Assembly (NCBI GenBank): GCA_900540895.1
Contig: UQHV01000004.1
Location: 1-64,000 of the forward strand
Length of the DNA: 64,000 nucleotides
Source: an uncultured Collinsella sp.
GTDB taxonomy: Bacteria; Actinomycetota; Coriobacteriia; Coriobacteriales; Coriobacteriaceae
Direction of reading: 5' to 3'
The notes under the pieces were generated by a model. That model had not been told where the DNA came from. It was given only the letters and a program-made list of their open reading frames with translations, and did no database searches. Each line of letters starts with the position of its first letter. The first letter of the stretch is position 1. Positions 45,575-53,073 of this stretch are shown here, piece by piece. The position numbers and the translations under genes were made by a program.

Positions 45575-46375
45575 ATGGGTATTAAAGCGTGTGCGGCTGG
45601 TTTTTGCTGCGCGGACGTCTATCAAAACATCGGCGTGTTCTATCCGACTGGTAATGGCATTGACTGGGGTATCCATCTTGCACGAATGGGCGTTTCGGTA
45701 TCCGCCGTGTCGGTTGTCGGCAAGGACGAGTACGGAGACAAGATGAGAGAGGCGCTGGTCGCTGAGGGGTTCGATATCTCACATCTGCGGGTGGAAGATG
45801 GCGACACCTCGGTGATGCTCATGGCATTGAAAGACGGCGTCGATCGCGTGCATCTCGAGGCAATCGATGGCGTAATGGAGACATATCGACCGAATGAAGA
45901 CGACCGGGCGTTTATCCTAGAGCATGACATCATTCATACCGACCTGTTTGGCAATTGTTTGGACCTCCTGCCCGAATGGCATGATGCGGGCAAGACGGTG
46001 GTTATGGACTTCTCGGTGTTCAGCCAGGATCCCGAATATGCATGCGAGGCTCATTTTCCTTACGTAGACTATGCGTTCATGTCGTTTGAAGAGGATACTC
46101 CGGAGCTGCGGGACTGGGTACGCCACGTGCAGGAATTGGGACCGCGCGTTGCGGTTGCCACGCTTGGCGAGAAGGGGAGCATTGCCTATGACGGTGAGCG
46201 CTTCTATGAGTGCGGGATCGTACCGGCGGAGAAGGTCGTTAATACCGTGGGTGCCGGCGACTCGTATATTGCCGGGTTTACCAAGGGCGTGATCGATGGC
46301 CTTGATATTCCGGCGTGTATGAAGGCGGGCGCTGAGCTGTCGTCCCGAGTGATTGGTTCGTTTGAGCCGTACTAG
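45575..46375 (+). CDS. FrlD-like PfkB-family kinase 2
   Basis: 266 residues, a diverged paralogue of the preceding kinase. The ribokinase-fold ending NTVGAGDSYIAGF is intact, and VVMDFSVFSQDPEY parallels the other copy. The GGN substrate motif is changed to YPTGNGIDWG, implying a different substrate. TTGGAGA lies 6 nt before the ATG. Its place after the internal terminator suggests it serves a second branch with the amidohydrolase, YjbQ, SgcQ-like and FGGY proteins. Confidence 0.85.
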   Translation: MGIKACAAGFCCADVYQNIGVFYPTGNGIDWGIHLARMGVSVSAVSVVGKDEYGDKMREALVAEGFDISHLRVEDGDTSVMLMALKDGVDRVHLEAIDGVMETYRPNEDDRAFILEHDIIHTDLFGNCLDLLPEWHDAGKTVVMDFSVFSQDPEYACEAHFPYVDYAFMSFEEDTPELRDWVRHVQELGPRVAVATLGEKGSIAYDGERFYECGIVPAEKVVNTVGAGDSYIAGFTKGVIDGLDIPACMKAGAELSSRVIGSFEPY

Positions 46376-46402
46376 GGTCAAATGCCTGGAAAGGAGTATG
46401 AA

Positions 46403-47263
46403 ATGGTTATCGACATGTTGGTCCATCCTATGCTCTACGGCGAGGTCTGTACGCCGGGTGATGAGCCTGATGGATTCGGTTTTTGGTCACGAGAATTTGG
46501 TATGGGGCATATGGGCCCCATGGATTGGGATGAGCTTCAAGTCGAGATGGACGTCTGTGACGTGCAGAAGAGCGTGCTCATGCCGCTCGATGTAACCACG
46601 GCATGCGGAGGGCACTTTGGCACCAATGACCAGATTGCCATGCTGGTTGCCGCGCATCCCGATCGCCTGTGGGGATTTGCGAGCGTAGACCCGCAGGTGA
46701 GCGGTGCCGCAGACGAACTGGAGCGCGCCTTTACCGAGTTGGGGGCAAAGGGGCTTTGCCTGCATCCGGCAAAGCAGGGTTTTGCCCCCGATGATGCTGT
46801 GGCCGAGCCGCTTTACGAGCTGTGCGAGCGCTATAACAAGCCGGTGGTTTTCCATGCCGGTATGTCTTGGGAGCCTGGCGCAGAGCTCTCGCGCAGTAAC
46901 CCGCTTGCATTTGAGCACACAATCGCAACGCATCCAAATGTGCGCTTTAGTTTGACCCACTTTGGCTGGCCCTGGGTGCGCGAGACCGTGGCGATGCTGC
47001 TCAAGTATCCCAACTGCTACACGGACACCTCTATCACTTACATCGATTCGCCCGAGGAGATGATGCAGCGTCTTTTCACGGTCGATATGGGGCCGCTGTG
47101 GTATGAGCGCGCGCTATCGCATCAAGTGATGTTCGCCAGCAATACGCCGCGTTTCCGTGCGTTCAAACTCAAGCGGGCGCTCGATACCGTGTCCATGCGC
47201 GATGATGCGCGAGAAAGGCTCTACTGGGGTAATGCCCTGCGTTTTCTTGAAGGGGATGAGTAA
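46403..47263 (+). CDS. Amidohydrolase family 2 (PF04909-type) protein
   Basis: 286 residues of the metal-dependent hydrolase/decarboxylase barrel family. VVFHAGMSWEPG, FSLTHFGWPWVRETVAML and the C-terminal FASNTPRF, normally with an Asp, are visible. The N-terminal HxH is replaced by DMLVHP, keeping one histidine. AAAGGAG lies 6 nt before the ATG. It may open a lactone or amide, or decarboxylate a product of the pathway; this cannot be decided. Confidence 0.78.
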   Translation: MVIDMLVHPMLYGEVCTPGDEPDGFGFWSREFGMGHMGPMDWDELQVEMDVCDVQKSVLMPLDVTTACGGHFGTNDQIAMLVAAHPDRLWGFASVDPQVSGAADELERAFTELGAKGLCLHPAKQGFAPDDAVAEPLYELCERYNKPVVFHAGMSWEPGAELSRSNPLAFEHTIATHPNVRFSLTHFGWPWVRETVAMLLKYPNCYTDTSITYIDSPEEMMQRLFTVDMGPLWYERALSHQVMFASNTPRFRAFKLKRALDTVSMRDDARERLYWGNALRFLEGDE

Positions 47264-47265
47264 AC

Positions 47266-47694
47266 ATGGTGACGCTCGAAACATTGAGCTATCTATCGAC
47301 TGCTCCGGACCAGTTCATCGATATTACCGAAGACGTGCACGCTGCCATCGAACGCAGCTCGGTGACCAATGGCTTGGCAGCGATTATTTTGTCGCATACG
47401 ACCTGTGGAATCGTGGTAAACGAGGGGCTGCCCTGCGTGGAGACGGATCTTATGGAAACGCTTGATCGCATCGCCCCACTCGATGCCCCCTATGCACATG
47501 CACACTTCCTGCCGAGCTATGGAGCCACCGGCAACAACTCCTGTGGGCATATCAAGAGCATGATTTGTGGGAACAGTTGCTTCTTTCCCGTCCAAGATGG
47601 CCACATCGTGTGCGGAAGTGCCCAGAACATCTATCTTGCGGAGTTTGACGGTCCGCAGAAGCGAAAAGTGTACGTCGAGGTGCTGGGGGAGTAA
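47266..47694 (+). CDS. YjbQ/UPF0047 family protein
   Basis: 142 residues starting 2 nt after the previous stop. The ATGNNSCGHIKSMICGNSCFFPV and NIYLAEFDGPQKRKVYVEV regions (partial quotes) match UPF0047, a family with thiamine-phosphate-synthase-like activity in vitro but unclear physiological role. Catalytic-type Asp, His and Ser/Cys residues cluster near the LSHTTCG motif. Its presence in a sugar catabolic operon is unusual. Confidence 0.85.
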   Translation: MVTLETLSYLSTAPDQFIDITEDVHAAIERSSVTNGLAAIILSHTTCGIVVNEGLPCVETDLMETLDRIAPLDAPYAHAHFLPSYGATGNNSCGHIKSMICGNSCFFPVQDGHIVCGSAQNIYLAEFDGPQKRKVYVEVLGE

Positions 47695-47727
47695 CGTCCC
47701 TGCAATAACCCTATGAAGGAGCACACT

Positions 47728-48537
47728 ATGTCGTTTCTAACTTCGATGTTCAAGACCGAAAAGCCGGTTATCGGAATGCTGCACCTGCGTCCTCTGCCGG
47801 GCGACCCACTGTATTACCCGGGTGGAAGCGTGTCGCAGGTCGTGGAAGCCGCCAAGCGCGATCTCGAGGCGTTGCAACAGGGCGGTGTCGATGGCATTTT
47901 GATTACCAATGAGCTCTCGATGCCCTATGAGCAGCACGTTTCTCCCTCAACCCTTGCATCGATGGGCTATGTAATCGGAGCTCTGTCCCATGATCTGTCG
48001 ACCCCTTGGGGAGCCGAGGCTATTTACGACGGTGATGCCACAATCGAGCTGTGCGCTGCTGTCGATGCGCAGTTCACGCGCTGCAATTTTTGCGGTGCCT
48101 GGGCCGGTGATCTCGGGCTGATTAATCGAGATTTCGCGCACACCATGCGTCGCAAGGCGGCGCTGCGCCTGGATGACCTCAAGCTTTTTCACTTCATCAC
48201 GAGCGAGGGGGAGGTTTATCTCAACGACCGCACGACTGCGGACATTGCCGATTCACTTCTCTTTAATTGCCTTCCGAATGCAATGGTCATCGGCGGTTCG
48301 GCTGCCGGTCGTGGCGCTTCGGGCGAGCTTGCCGATGAAGTCCGCGAGCGTGTTGGCGAAGTACCTGTGGTATGTGGCACCGGTTGTCGCGAAAATACCG
48401 TGGCTGACGTATTCGCTCACTACGATGGTGCGTTTGTCGGCACGTGCTTAAAGTGCGACGGAAAGCTGGATGCCCCGGTCGATGTTGAGCGGGTAGCTCG
48501 TTTTATGGCTGCCGCTCGTACGGCGCGAGGGGAGTAG
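47728..48537 (+). CDS. BtpA/SgcQ family protein
   Basis: 269 residues of the BtpA/SgcQ TIM-barrel family. PVIGMLHLRPLPGDP, GGVDGILITNE and the C-terminal VCGTGCRENTVADVFAHYDGAFVGTCLK region (partial) are typical. E. coli SgcQ lies in a sugar PTS cluster, and BtpA was linked to photosystem I stability; enzymatic function is unknown. AAGGAG lies 6 nt before the ATG. Probably a phosphosugar aldolase or isomerase-like enzyme here, by context only. Confidence 0.83.
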   Translation: MSFLTSMFKTEKPVIGMLHLRPLPGDPLYYPGGSVSQVVEAAKRDLEALQQGGVDGILITNELSMPYEQHVSPSTLASMGYVIGALSHDLSTPWGAEAIYDGDATIELCAAVDAQFTRCNFCGAWAGDLGLINRDFAHTMRRKAALRLDDLKLFHFITSEGEVYLNDRTTADIADSLLFNCLPNAMVIGGSAAGRGASGELADEVRERVGEVPVVCGTGCRENTVADVFAHYDGAFVGTCLKCDGKLDAPVDVERVARFMAAARTARGE

Positions 48538-48543
48538 GCACCT

Positions 48544-50061
48544 ATGGCGCTCTATCTGGGTATTGATATTGGGACAAGCGCCTCTAAAGGCGTTTTAATC
48601 GATGATCGATGCAACATCGTTTGCCAAGCTTCTTGTGGACACGAGACGGACAACCCGTGTGATGGATGGTACCAGCATGATGCGGAGGCAGTTTGGTGGG
48701 GCGATTTTTGCCGCTTGTCGCGCGAGCTGGTGGCGCGATCGGGGGTTAACGCGGCACAGATCGGATGCGTGGGCCTTTCCGCATTGGGTTGCGACTGTGT
48801 GCCGGTCGATACCGAGTGCAACGCGCTGGCGCCCGCGATTTTGTATGGAGTCGATGCACGTTCGAAGCCGCAGATTGACGAGCTCCTTTCCGAATATGGG
48901 TCAGATCGCGCACGCGAGCTTTTCGGGCATGATCCCTGTTCGTCAGATATTGCTCCCAAGATCTTGTGGTTTAAGGAGAATATGCCCGAGGTGCACGAAC
49001 GTGCCGCGAAGTTCCTGACGGCGTCATCGTTTCTGTGCGCAAAGTTGACGGGGCGTTTTACGGTGGACCGTTATTTAGCGGAGGATTTCCTTCCCCTATA
49101 CGACCGCTACACCTGGAAGGTTGATGCTCGGGAATGTGCTCGTTTCTGCCGGCCTGACCAGATGGCGGAGGCGATGTCGGCTACCGATATTGCCGGGGTG
49201 ATTACGCAGCGTGCGGCTGAGGCGACGGGGCTCGCGGCAGGGACACCTGTCTTAGTGGGAACGGGCGACTCTGGTGCCGAGGCCATTTCGACGGGTGTAT
49301 TCCGTCCCGGCGATATGATGGTTCAGTTGGGGAGTACGGCGTATTTCATCTACCTAGCTGATCATATGATCGATGATGCCCGCCTGTGGCCGGGGACGTT
49401 TATCATTCCCGGAACTTACGGGATTTGCGCGGGGACCAATACGGCGGGCGCACTCACATCGTGGCTGCGCCAAGAGCTGTATCGCGACGCCGTAGAGGCC
49501 GAGGGCCACGGTGGTCCCGATGCCTATTCGGTTATGGCGAATGATGCCGCCGACGTGGCGCCGGGTGCCGATGGGCTCCTGTGTCTGCCGTACTTTGCGG
49601 GGGAGCGTACTCCGCTCAACGATCCCGAGGCGCGTGGCGTCTTCTTTGGCCTGACCGGAAGGCATACGCGAGCCCATATGGTTCGCGCCGCCTTGGAAGG
49701 CGTCGCGTATACCGTTGCATCCCATGTCGACATTATCGAGCGAGAGCATGGACTGCCAATTGGGCGCATTATGCTTGTCGGAGGTGGAACCAAGAATCCA
49801 GTTTGGATGCAGGCTATCGCCGACGCATGCGGGCGCGAGGTCTCGGTTGCCAAGGTTACGGTGGGCGCATGCTTCGGTGATGCCATCATGGCAGCTCTCG
49901 CAGGTGGCGCTTATGCATCATGGGATGAACTCGCCCGAGTCCTTGGCGTTGCGCAAACAATCGAGCCCGATATGGCTGCCCACGAGTTATATGCGTCGCG
50001 TCGTCATATCTTTGACGAATTGTATGCACGCAACCGTGATCTCATGCACGAATTGGTGTAA
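48544..50061 (+). CDS. FGGY-family carbohydrate kinase (xylulokinase-like)
   Basis: 505 residues with the actin-like ATPase fold: phosphate-1 motif LGIDIGTSASKGVLID, TGDSGAEAISTG in the second domain, the FGGY-type signatures and the adenosine motif MLVGGGTKNPVWMQAIADACG (partial). It phosphorylates a pentulose, hexulose or polyol. It starts 6 nt after the SgcQ-like gene and ends the operon, followed by a hairpin. Confidence 0.88.
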   Translation: MALYLGIDIGTSASKGVLIDDRCNIVCQASCGHETDNPCDGWYQHDAEAVWWGDFCRLSRELVARSGVNAAQIGCVGLSALGCDCVPVDTECNALAPAILYGVDARSKPQIDELLSEYGSDRARELFGHDPCSSDIAPKILWFKENMPEVHERAAKFLTASSFLCAKLTGRFTVDRYLAEDFLPLYDRYTWKVDARECARFCRPDQMAEAMSATDIAGVITQRAAEATGLAAGTPVLVGTGDSGAEAISTGVFRPGDMMVQLGSTAYFIYLADHMIDDARLWPGTFIIPGTYGICAGTNTAGALTSWLRQELYRDAVEAEGHGGPDAYSVMANDAADVAPGADGLLCLPYFAGERTPLNDPEARGVFFGLTGRHTRAHMVRAALEGVAYTVASHVDIIEREHGLPIGRIMLVGGGTKNPVWMQAIADACGREVSVAKVTVGACFGDAIMAALAGGAYASWDELARVLGVAQTIEPDMAAHELYASRRHIFDELYARNRDLMHELV

Positions 50062-50088
50062 TGCTGCCGAACTGTACTGCCTACCAAT

Positions 50089-50128
50089 AGGGACTGCGTT
50101 GTGCGATTCGCATGTCCCTTGGCATTTT
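50089..50128 (+). terminator. Terminator of the conjugate operon
   Basis: AGGGAC and TGCG (50089-50098) pair with CGCA and GTCCCT (50109-50119), followed by TGGCATTTTT. An imperfect but plausible terminator in front of the convergent tatD-like gene. Confidence 0.55.
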
Positions 50129-50140
50129 TGCCCACAGGGG

Positions 50141-50923
50141 TTAGCGAAGGTCAAAAACAGCGTGCGCATTTGCTAAAACTACCGACTCGATGCGCTTTGC
50201 GTCACAGTTTTTGAGTGAGGCAATGCGCATCGAGGTCCTTGCGAGCGATCTGATGAGCGACTGCGCGCTTGTTTCTGTGTTTGCCTCCGCCGGCGCATCG
50301 GTTTCGAGCAGTAAACGATCGAGTGGAATCTGTCGTGCGTATTCGCGACCGCGCTTGGTCGCGAGCATGCGTTCGTTGACGGAAAAATAACAGCCCGCAT
50401 TACGCGCGCGGACGAGTTCGTCCGAAGTACCGCTAAACCAGTGGAAGATGATAACGGGGGAGTCGGGGTTTGGGATGAGTAGTCCATGCGATTCGAGGAC
50501 GTCCAGTACGGCTCCTGCCGAACGAACGGCGTGAATTGATATCACGCGCCCGGTAAGAGGATGCTGCACGAGCGCATCGCAGAGCCGGTTAAGTGCCTGT
50601 ATTTGTAGCGGCTCACTTCCAGCAAAGCGCGCGGAAAAGTCGAGTCCGACTTCGCCGATGTAGTGCTCTTGGGCGGCAACTTCGCAAAGCAGATTGACTT
50701 CGGCAGGACCGCAGCGGCCGTCGGCGAGCCACCAGGGATGGAGGCCGACGCCCGCGATAATGTTTGGGTAGCGGCTGGCACGCTTTTTTGCTGCCGCGAA
50801 GTCGCGTGGGTCGACCCCGCAATCAAAGACCCCCAGTCCTATAGCCGCAGTTTCGTCGGCAACAGCATTCGGGTATGCCATCAAATCAAGATGGCAGTGT
50901 GCATCAAATAACCGGGGCTCCAT
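50141..50923 (-). CDS. TatD family hydrolase
   Basis: 260 residues, a metal-dependent hydrolase. Motifs FDAHCHLDL (HxH), GEVGLDFSARF, ISIHAVRSAG, IIFHWFSG and LLLETDAPAE give the metal ligands in family order. TatD proteins are nucleases or related hydrolases; the exact activity is unknown. It starts 14 nt after the TcdA gene, probably in the same transcript. Confidence 0.88.
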   Translation of the reverse strand: MEPRLFDAHCHLDLMAYPNAVADETAAIGLGVFDCGVDPRDFAAAKKRASRYPNIIAGVGLHPWWLADGRCGPAEVNLLCEVAAQEHYIGEVGLDFSARFAGSEPLQIQALNRLCDALVQHPLTGRVISIHAVRSAGAVLDVLESHGLLIPNPDSPVIIFHWFSGTSDELVRARNAGCYFSVNERMLATKRGREYARQIPLDRLLLETDAPAEANTETSAQSLIRSLARTSMRIASLKNCDAKRIESVVLANAHAVFDLR

Positions 50924-50937
50924 CTCGGCGCGTTCCG

Positions 50938-51735
50938 CTAGTCCAGGCGCTGGCCATCGGAGCGTACACGTTCGGTGCCGCGGCCGCTGATCTGGCGGAT
51001 AACCTCGCCGGCAATCATCTGACCCATGATGGGCGGCATAAAACTGGCGGTTCCGAGCTCGGTACGCTCGTGGATGTTGGAAGGGTCGCGGGGCTGTGTC
51101 TTAACCGATTCCTCGCAGCTAAACAGCACGTGCAGGCTCTTGATTCCGCGCTTCTTACATTCTTTGCGCATAATGCGGCTCATAGGGTCACGTACCGTAT
51201 CGAAGATGTCGGCAAAGCGGAGACACTCGGGATGGAGCTTGTTGGCCCCGCCCATGGAGCTAACCAAACGAATGTCGTGGTCCTGAGCATATTTGGCAAT
51301 GGTGAGCTTGGCCGAGATGGTGTCGATGGCGTCGACGACGTAGTCGAGCTTGCCGTCCGTCTGCTCCAAAACGCTCGCGAAGAAATCATCGATGTTGTCG
51401 CTCAGCAGGTATTCGGTGCGCTTGATGACGGTAGCGGTAGGGTTGATGTCGTGAATCATAGCCTCCATGACGTCGACTTTGCGCTTGCCGACGGTGCTGT
51501 GAAAGGCGATGGCCTGGCGATTGATATTGCTGGGCGCGATGATGTCCTTATCCAGAATGACGAAATGACCGATGCCGCCGCGGGCGAGTGCCTCGCAGCA
51601 GTTGGAGCCCACGCCTCCGCAGCCGAGCACTAGCACCGTAGCATCGGCGAGCTTATCGAGTGCCTCGCGGCCCATGATAATCTCGAGCTTGGTGTCGCGT
51701 GTCTCGATGGGAGTTGCGGCTGTGGTTTCTGTCAT
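50938..51735 (-). CDS. tcdA: tRNA threonylcarbamoyladenosine dehydratase
   Basis: 265 residues of the ThiF/E1-like family that cyclises t6A37 of tRNA. Nucleotide motif VLVLGCGGVGSNCCEALARGG (partial), the conserved DKDIIAPSNINRQ segment, DAIDTISAKL and the C-terminal CEESVKTQ, GTASFMPPIMGQMIAG pattern fit TcdA/CsdL. GGAGGATATCT precedes the ATG. Confidence 0.9.
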   Translation of the reverse strand: MTETTAATPIETRDTKLEIIMGREALDKLADATVLVLGCGGVGSNCCEALARGGIGHFVILDKDIIAPSNINRQAIAFHSTVGKRKVDVMEAMIHDINPTATVIKRTEYLLSDNIDDFFASVLEQTDGKLDYVVDAIDTISAKLTIAKYAQDHDIRLVSSMGGANKLHPECLRFADIFDTVRDPMSRIMRKECKKRGIKSLHVLFSCEESVKTQPRDPSNIHERTELGTASFMPPIMGQMIAGEVIRQISGRGTERVRSDGQRLD

Positions 51736-51842
51736 AGATATCCTCCGATGGGGAAGCAGGTCGTGTTTTAGCTATCGCCATTATAGGTAATCGCCCATAG
51801 GTTGCGATGGCGTTTGCTTTGATGTGGTTTGAAGCATTGCGA

Positions 51843-51880
51843 TTAGATAGTTAGACAAACATCTAAATATTGAGTATAGT
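51843..51880 (+). promoter_or_regulatory. Promoter and ArsR-type operator of sdpRI-like operon
   Basis: TTAGAT (51843-51848) and ATCTAA (51861-51866) form an inverted repeat with a 12-nt centre. It overlaps the -35 of a good promoter, TAGACA (51852-51857) and TATAGT (51875-51880), 17-bp spacer. Autorepression by the ArsR-family protein downstream is inferred. Confidence 0.6.
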
Positions 51881-51914
51881 GTGCACGTCATGAGAGATGA
51901 TGAGAGGAGGTCTT

Positions 51915-52193
51915 ATGCCGGGAGAGGGTTTTAAGGCGCTTGCCGATCCAACGCGACGGCGCATTTTGGAGTTGCTGCGCGAGGGCAATTGCACGGCGGG
52001 GGAGCTTGCCGAGCATTTCGATATCAGTAAGCCGTCGCTGAGCCATCACTTGGCGACGCTCAAAAACGCCGGGTTGGTGACCGACGAGCGCCATGGCCAA
52101 AACATCGTATACAGCTTAAACACCACCGTCATGCAGGATTTAATTGGCTGGTTTATGGGCTTTACAAACACTGAAGGTGATAAGGATGAATAA
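51915..52193 (+). CDS. ArsR/SdpR-like autorepressor
   Basis: 92 residues from ATG 51915 with GAGGAGG 5 nt upstream. A winged helix with FKALADPTRRRILELLREG, TAGELAEHFDISKPSLSHHLATLKNAGLV (partial) is of the SdpR group. No metal-binding cysteines at the usual ArsR site. It overlaps the SdpI-like gene by 8 nt, as in the B. subtilis sdpRI pair. Confidence 0.88.
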   Translation: MPGEGFKALADPTRRRILELLREGNCTAGELAEHFDISKPSLSHHLATLKNAGLVTDERHGQNIVYSLNTTVMQDLIGWFMGFTNTEGDKDE

Positions 52194-52890
52194 CGAAAAC
52201 AAGGGCATTCACCCCACGGGGGTATCGTCGCGCGTGTGGATTGCGCTGGTCGCTCTGTGCGTCGCCAATGTCGTAGCGCACCTCATGGTGATGCCGAGCT
52301 TGCCTGCGCAGATTCCCACGCACTGGGGCGCGAACGGCGCCGTCGACGGTTGGGGTCCTAGCTGGATGGCCTCCGCGCTCGGCGTGCTGCCTCTGGCGCT
52401 TCTCGCAATGTTCTGCGTGGTGCCGCGCATCGACCCCAAAGGTGAGGCATATCGAACCTCGGGCAAGTTCTACCAGGGCTTCGTAATCGCCTTCACCTTG
52501 TTCATGTGCGCCATAAGCTGGCTGGGAGAGCTTACGGTCTGGGGCGTGGTGCCGGCGGTCGGTTCGGTTAACGTGCTGATTTCCGGTGTTGTCGGTTTGC
52601 TGTTCATCGGCGTAGGCAACTACTTGCCGCGTGTGAAGCAGAACTATACGCTCGGTATCAAGACGCCCTGGGCACTTGCCGATCCCGAGAACTGGCGCCG
52701 TACGCAGCGCTTTGGCGGTGCCTGCTTTATGGTGCTGGGTGTTGGCCTGATTGTGATGGGCGTGGCGGGCAGCGTGCTTTCGAGTGAAGTCGTCGCCGCA
52801 GTGATTGCGGTTCTGGCGTTTGGTTCAGCTGGAGCTGCCTACGTCTATTCGTATCTGCTGTGGCGTAAATCGCAGCGAGCCGCTCGTTAA
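52186..52890 (+). CDS. SdpI-family membrane protein
   Basis: 234 residues with six or so membrane segments. The N-terminal PAQIPTHWGANGAVDGWGPSW segment (partial) is the DUF1648 signature, and NYLPRVKQNYTLGIKTPWALADPENWRRTQRFGG (partial) the SdpI signature. In B. subtilis SdpI gives immunity to the SdpC toxin and controls SdpR by sequestering it. No toxin gene is seen here, so the pair may act in envelope-stress sensing. AAGG lies upstream; a terminator follows. Confidence 0.88.
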   Translation: MNNENKGIHPTGVSSRVWIALVALCVANVVAHLMVMPSLPAQIPTHWGANGAVDGWGPSWMASALGVLPLALLAMFCVVPRIDPKGEAYRTSGKFYQGFVIAFTLFMCAISWLGELTVWGVVPAVGSVNVLISGVVGLLFIGVGNYLPRVKQNYTLGIKTPWALADPENWRRTQRFGGACFMVLGVGLIVMGVAGSVLSSEVVAAVIAVLAFGSAGAAYVYSYLLWRKSQRAAR

Positions 52891-52956
52891 GGTTGCGGAA
52901 AACTAGCGTACGCAGTTCATAGTATGTTCCGGGGGACTTTTCCCAGGTAGTATTAG

Positions 52957-52983
52957 GGGGTGTGGGCAACCATGCCCCTTTTT
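52957..52983 (+). terminator. Terminator of sdpRI-like operon
   Basis: GGGGTGTGG (52957-52965) pairs with CCATGCCCC (52970-52978), including two G-U pairs, around GCAA, followed by TTTTT. Confidence 0.8.
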
Positions 52984-53001
52984 CGTTACGTTTCAGAGCT
53001 G

Positions 53002-53046
53002 GTTCCCTCATTTTGTTTCCATTAAAGCGAAACAAAAAAGGGAAAC
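53002..53046 (+). promoter_or_regulatory. Leader hairpin before ettA
   Basis: GTTCCCT and TTTTGTTTC (53002-53019) are complementary to GAAACAAAA and AGGGAAAC (53029-53046). The stem ends 27 nt before the start codon, next to the ribosome site. Either a transcript structure or a protein-binding site. Confidence 0.45.
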
Positions 53047-53073
53047 AGCAGGTAGAAAGGATAAAAAAGGCAA

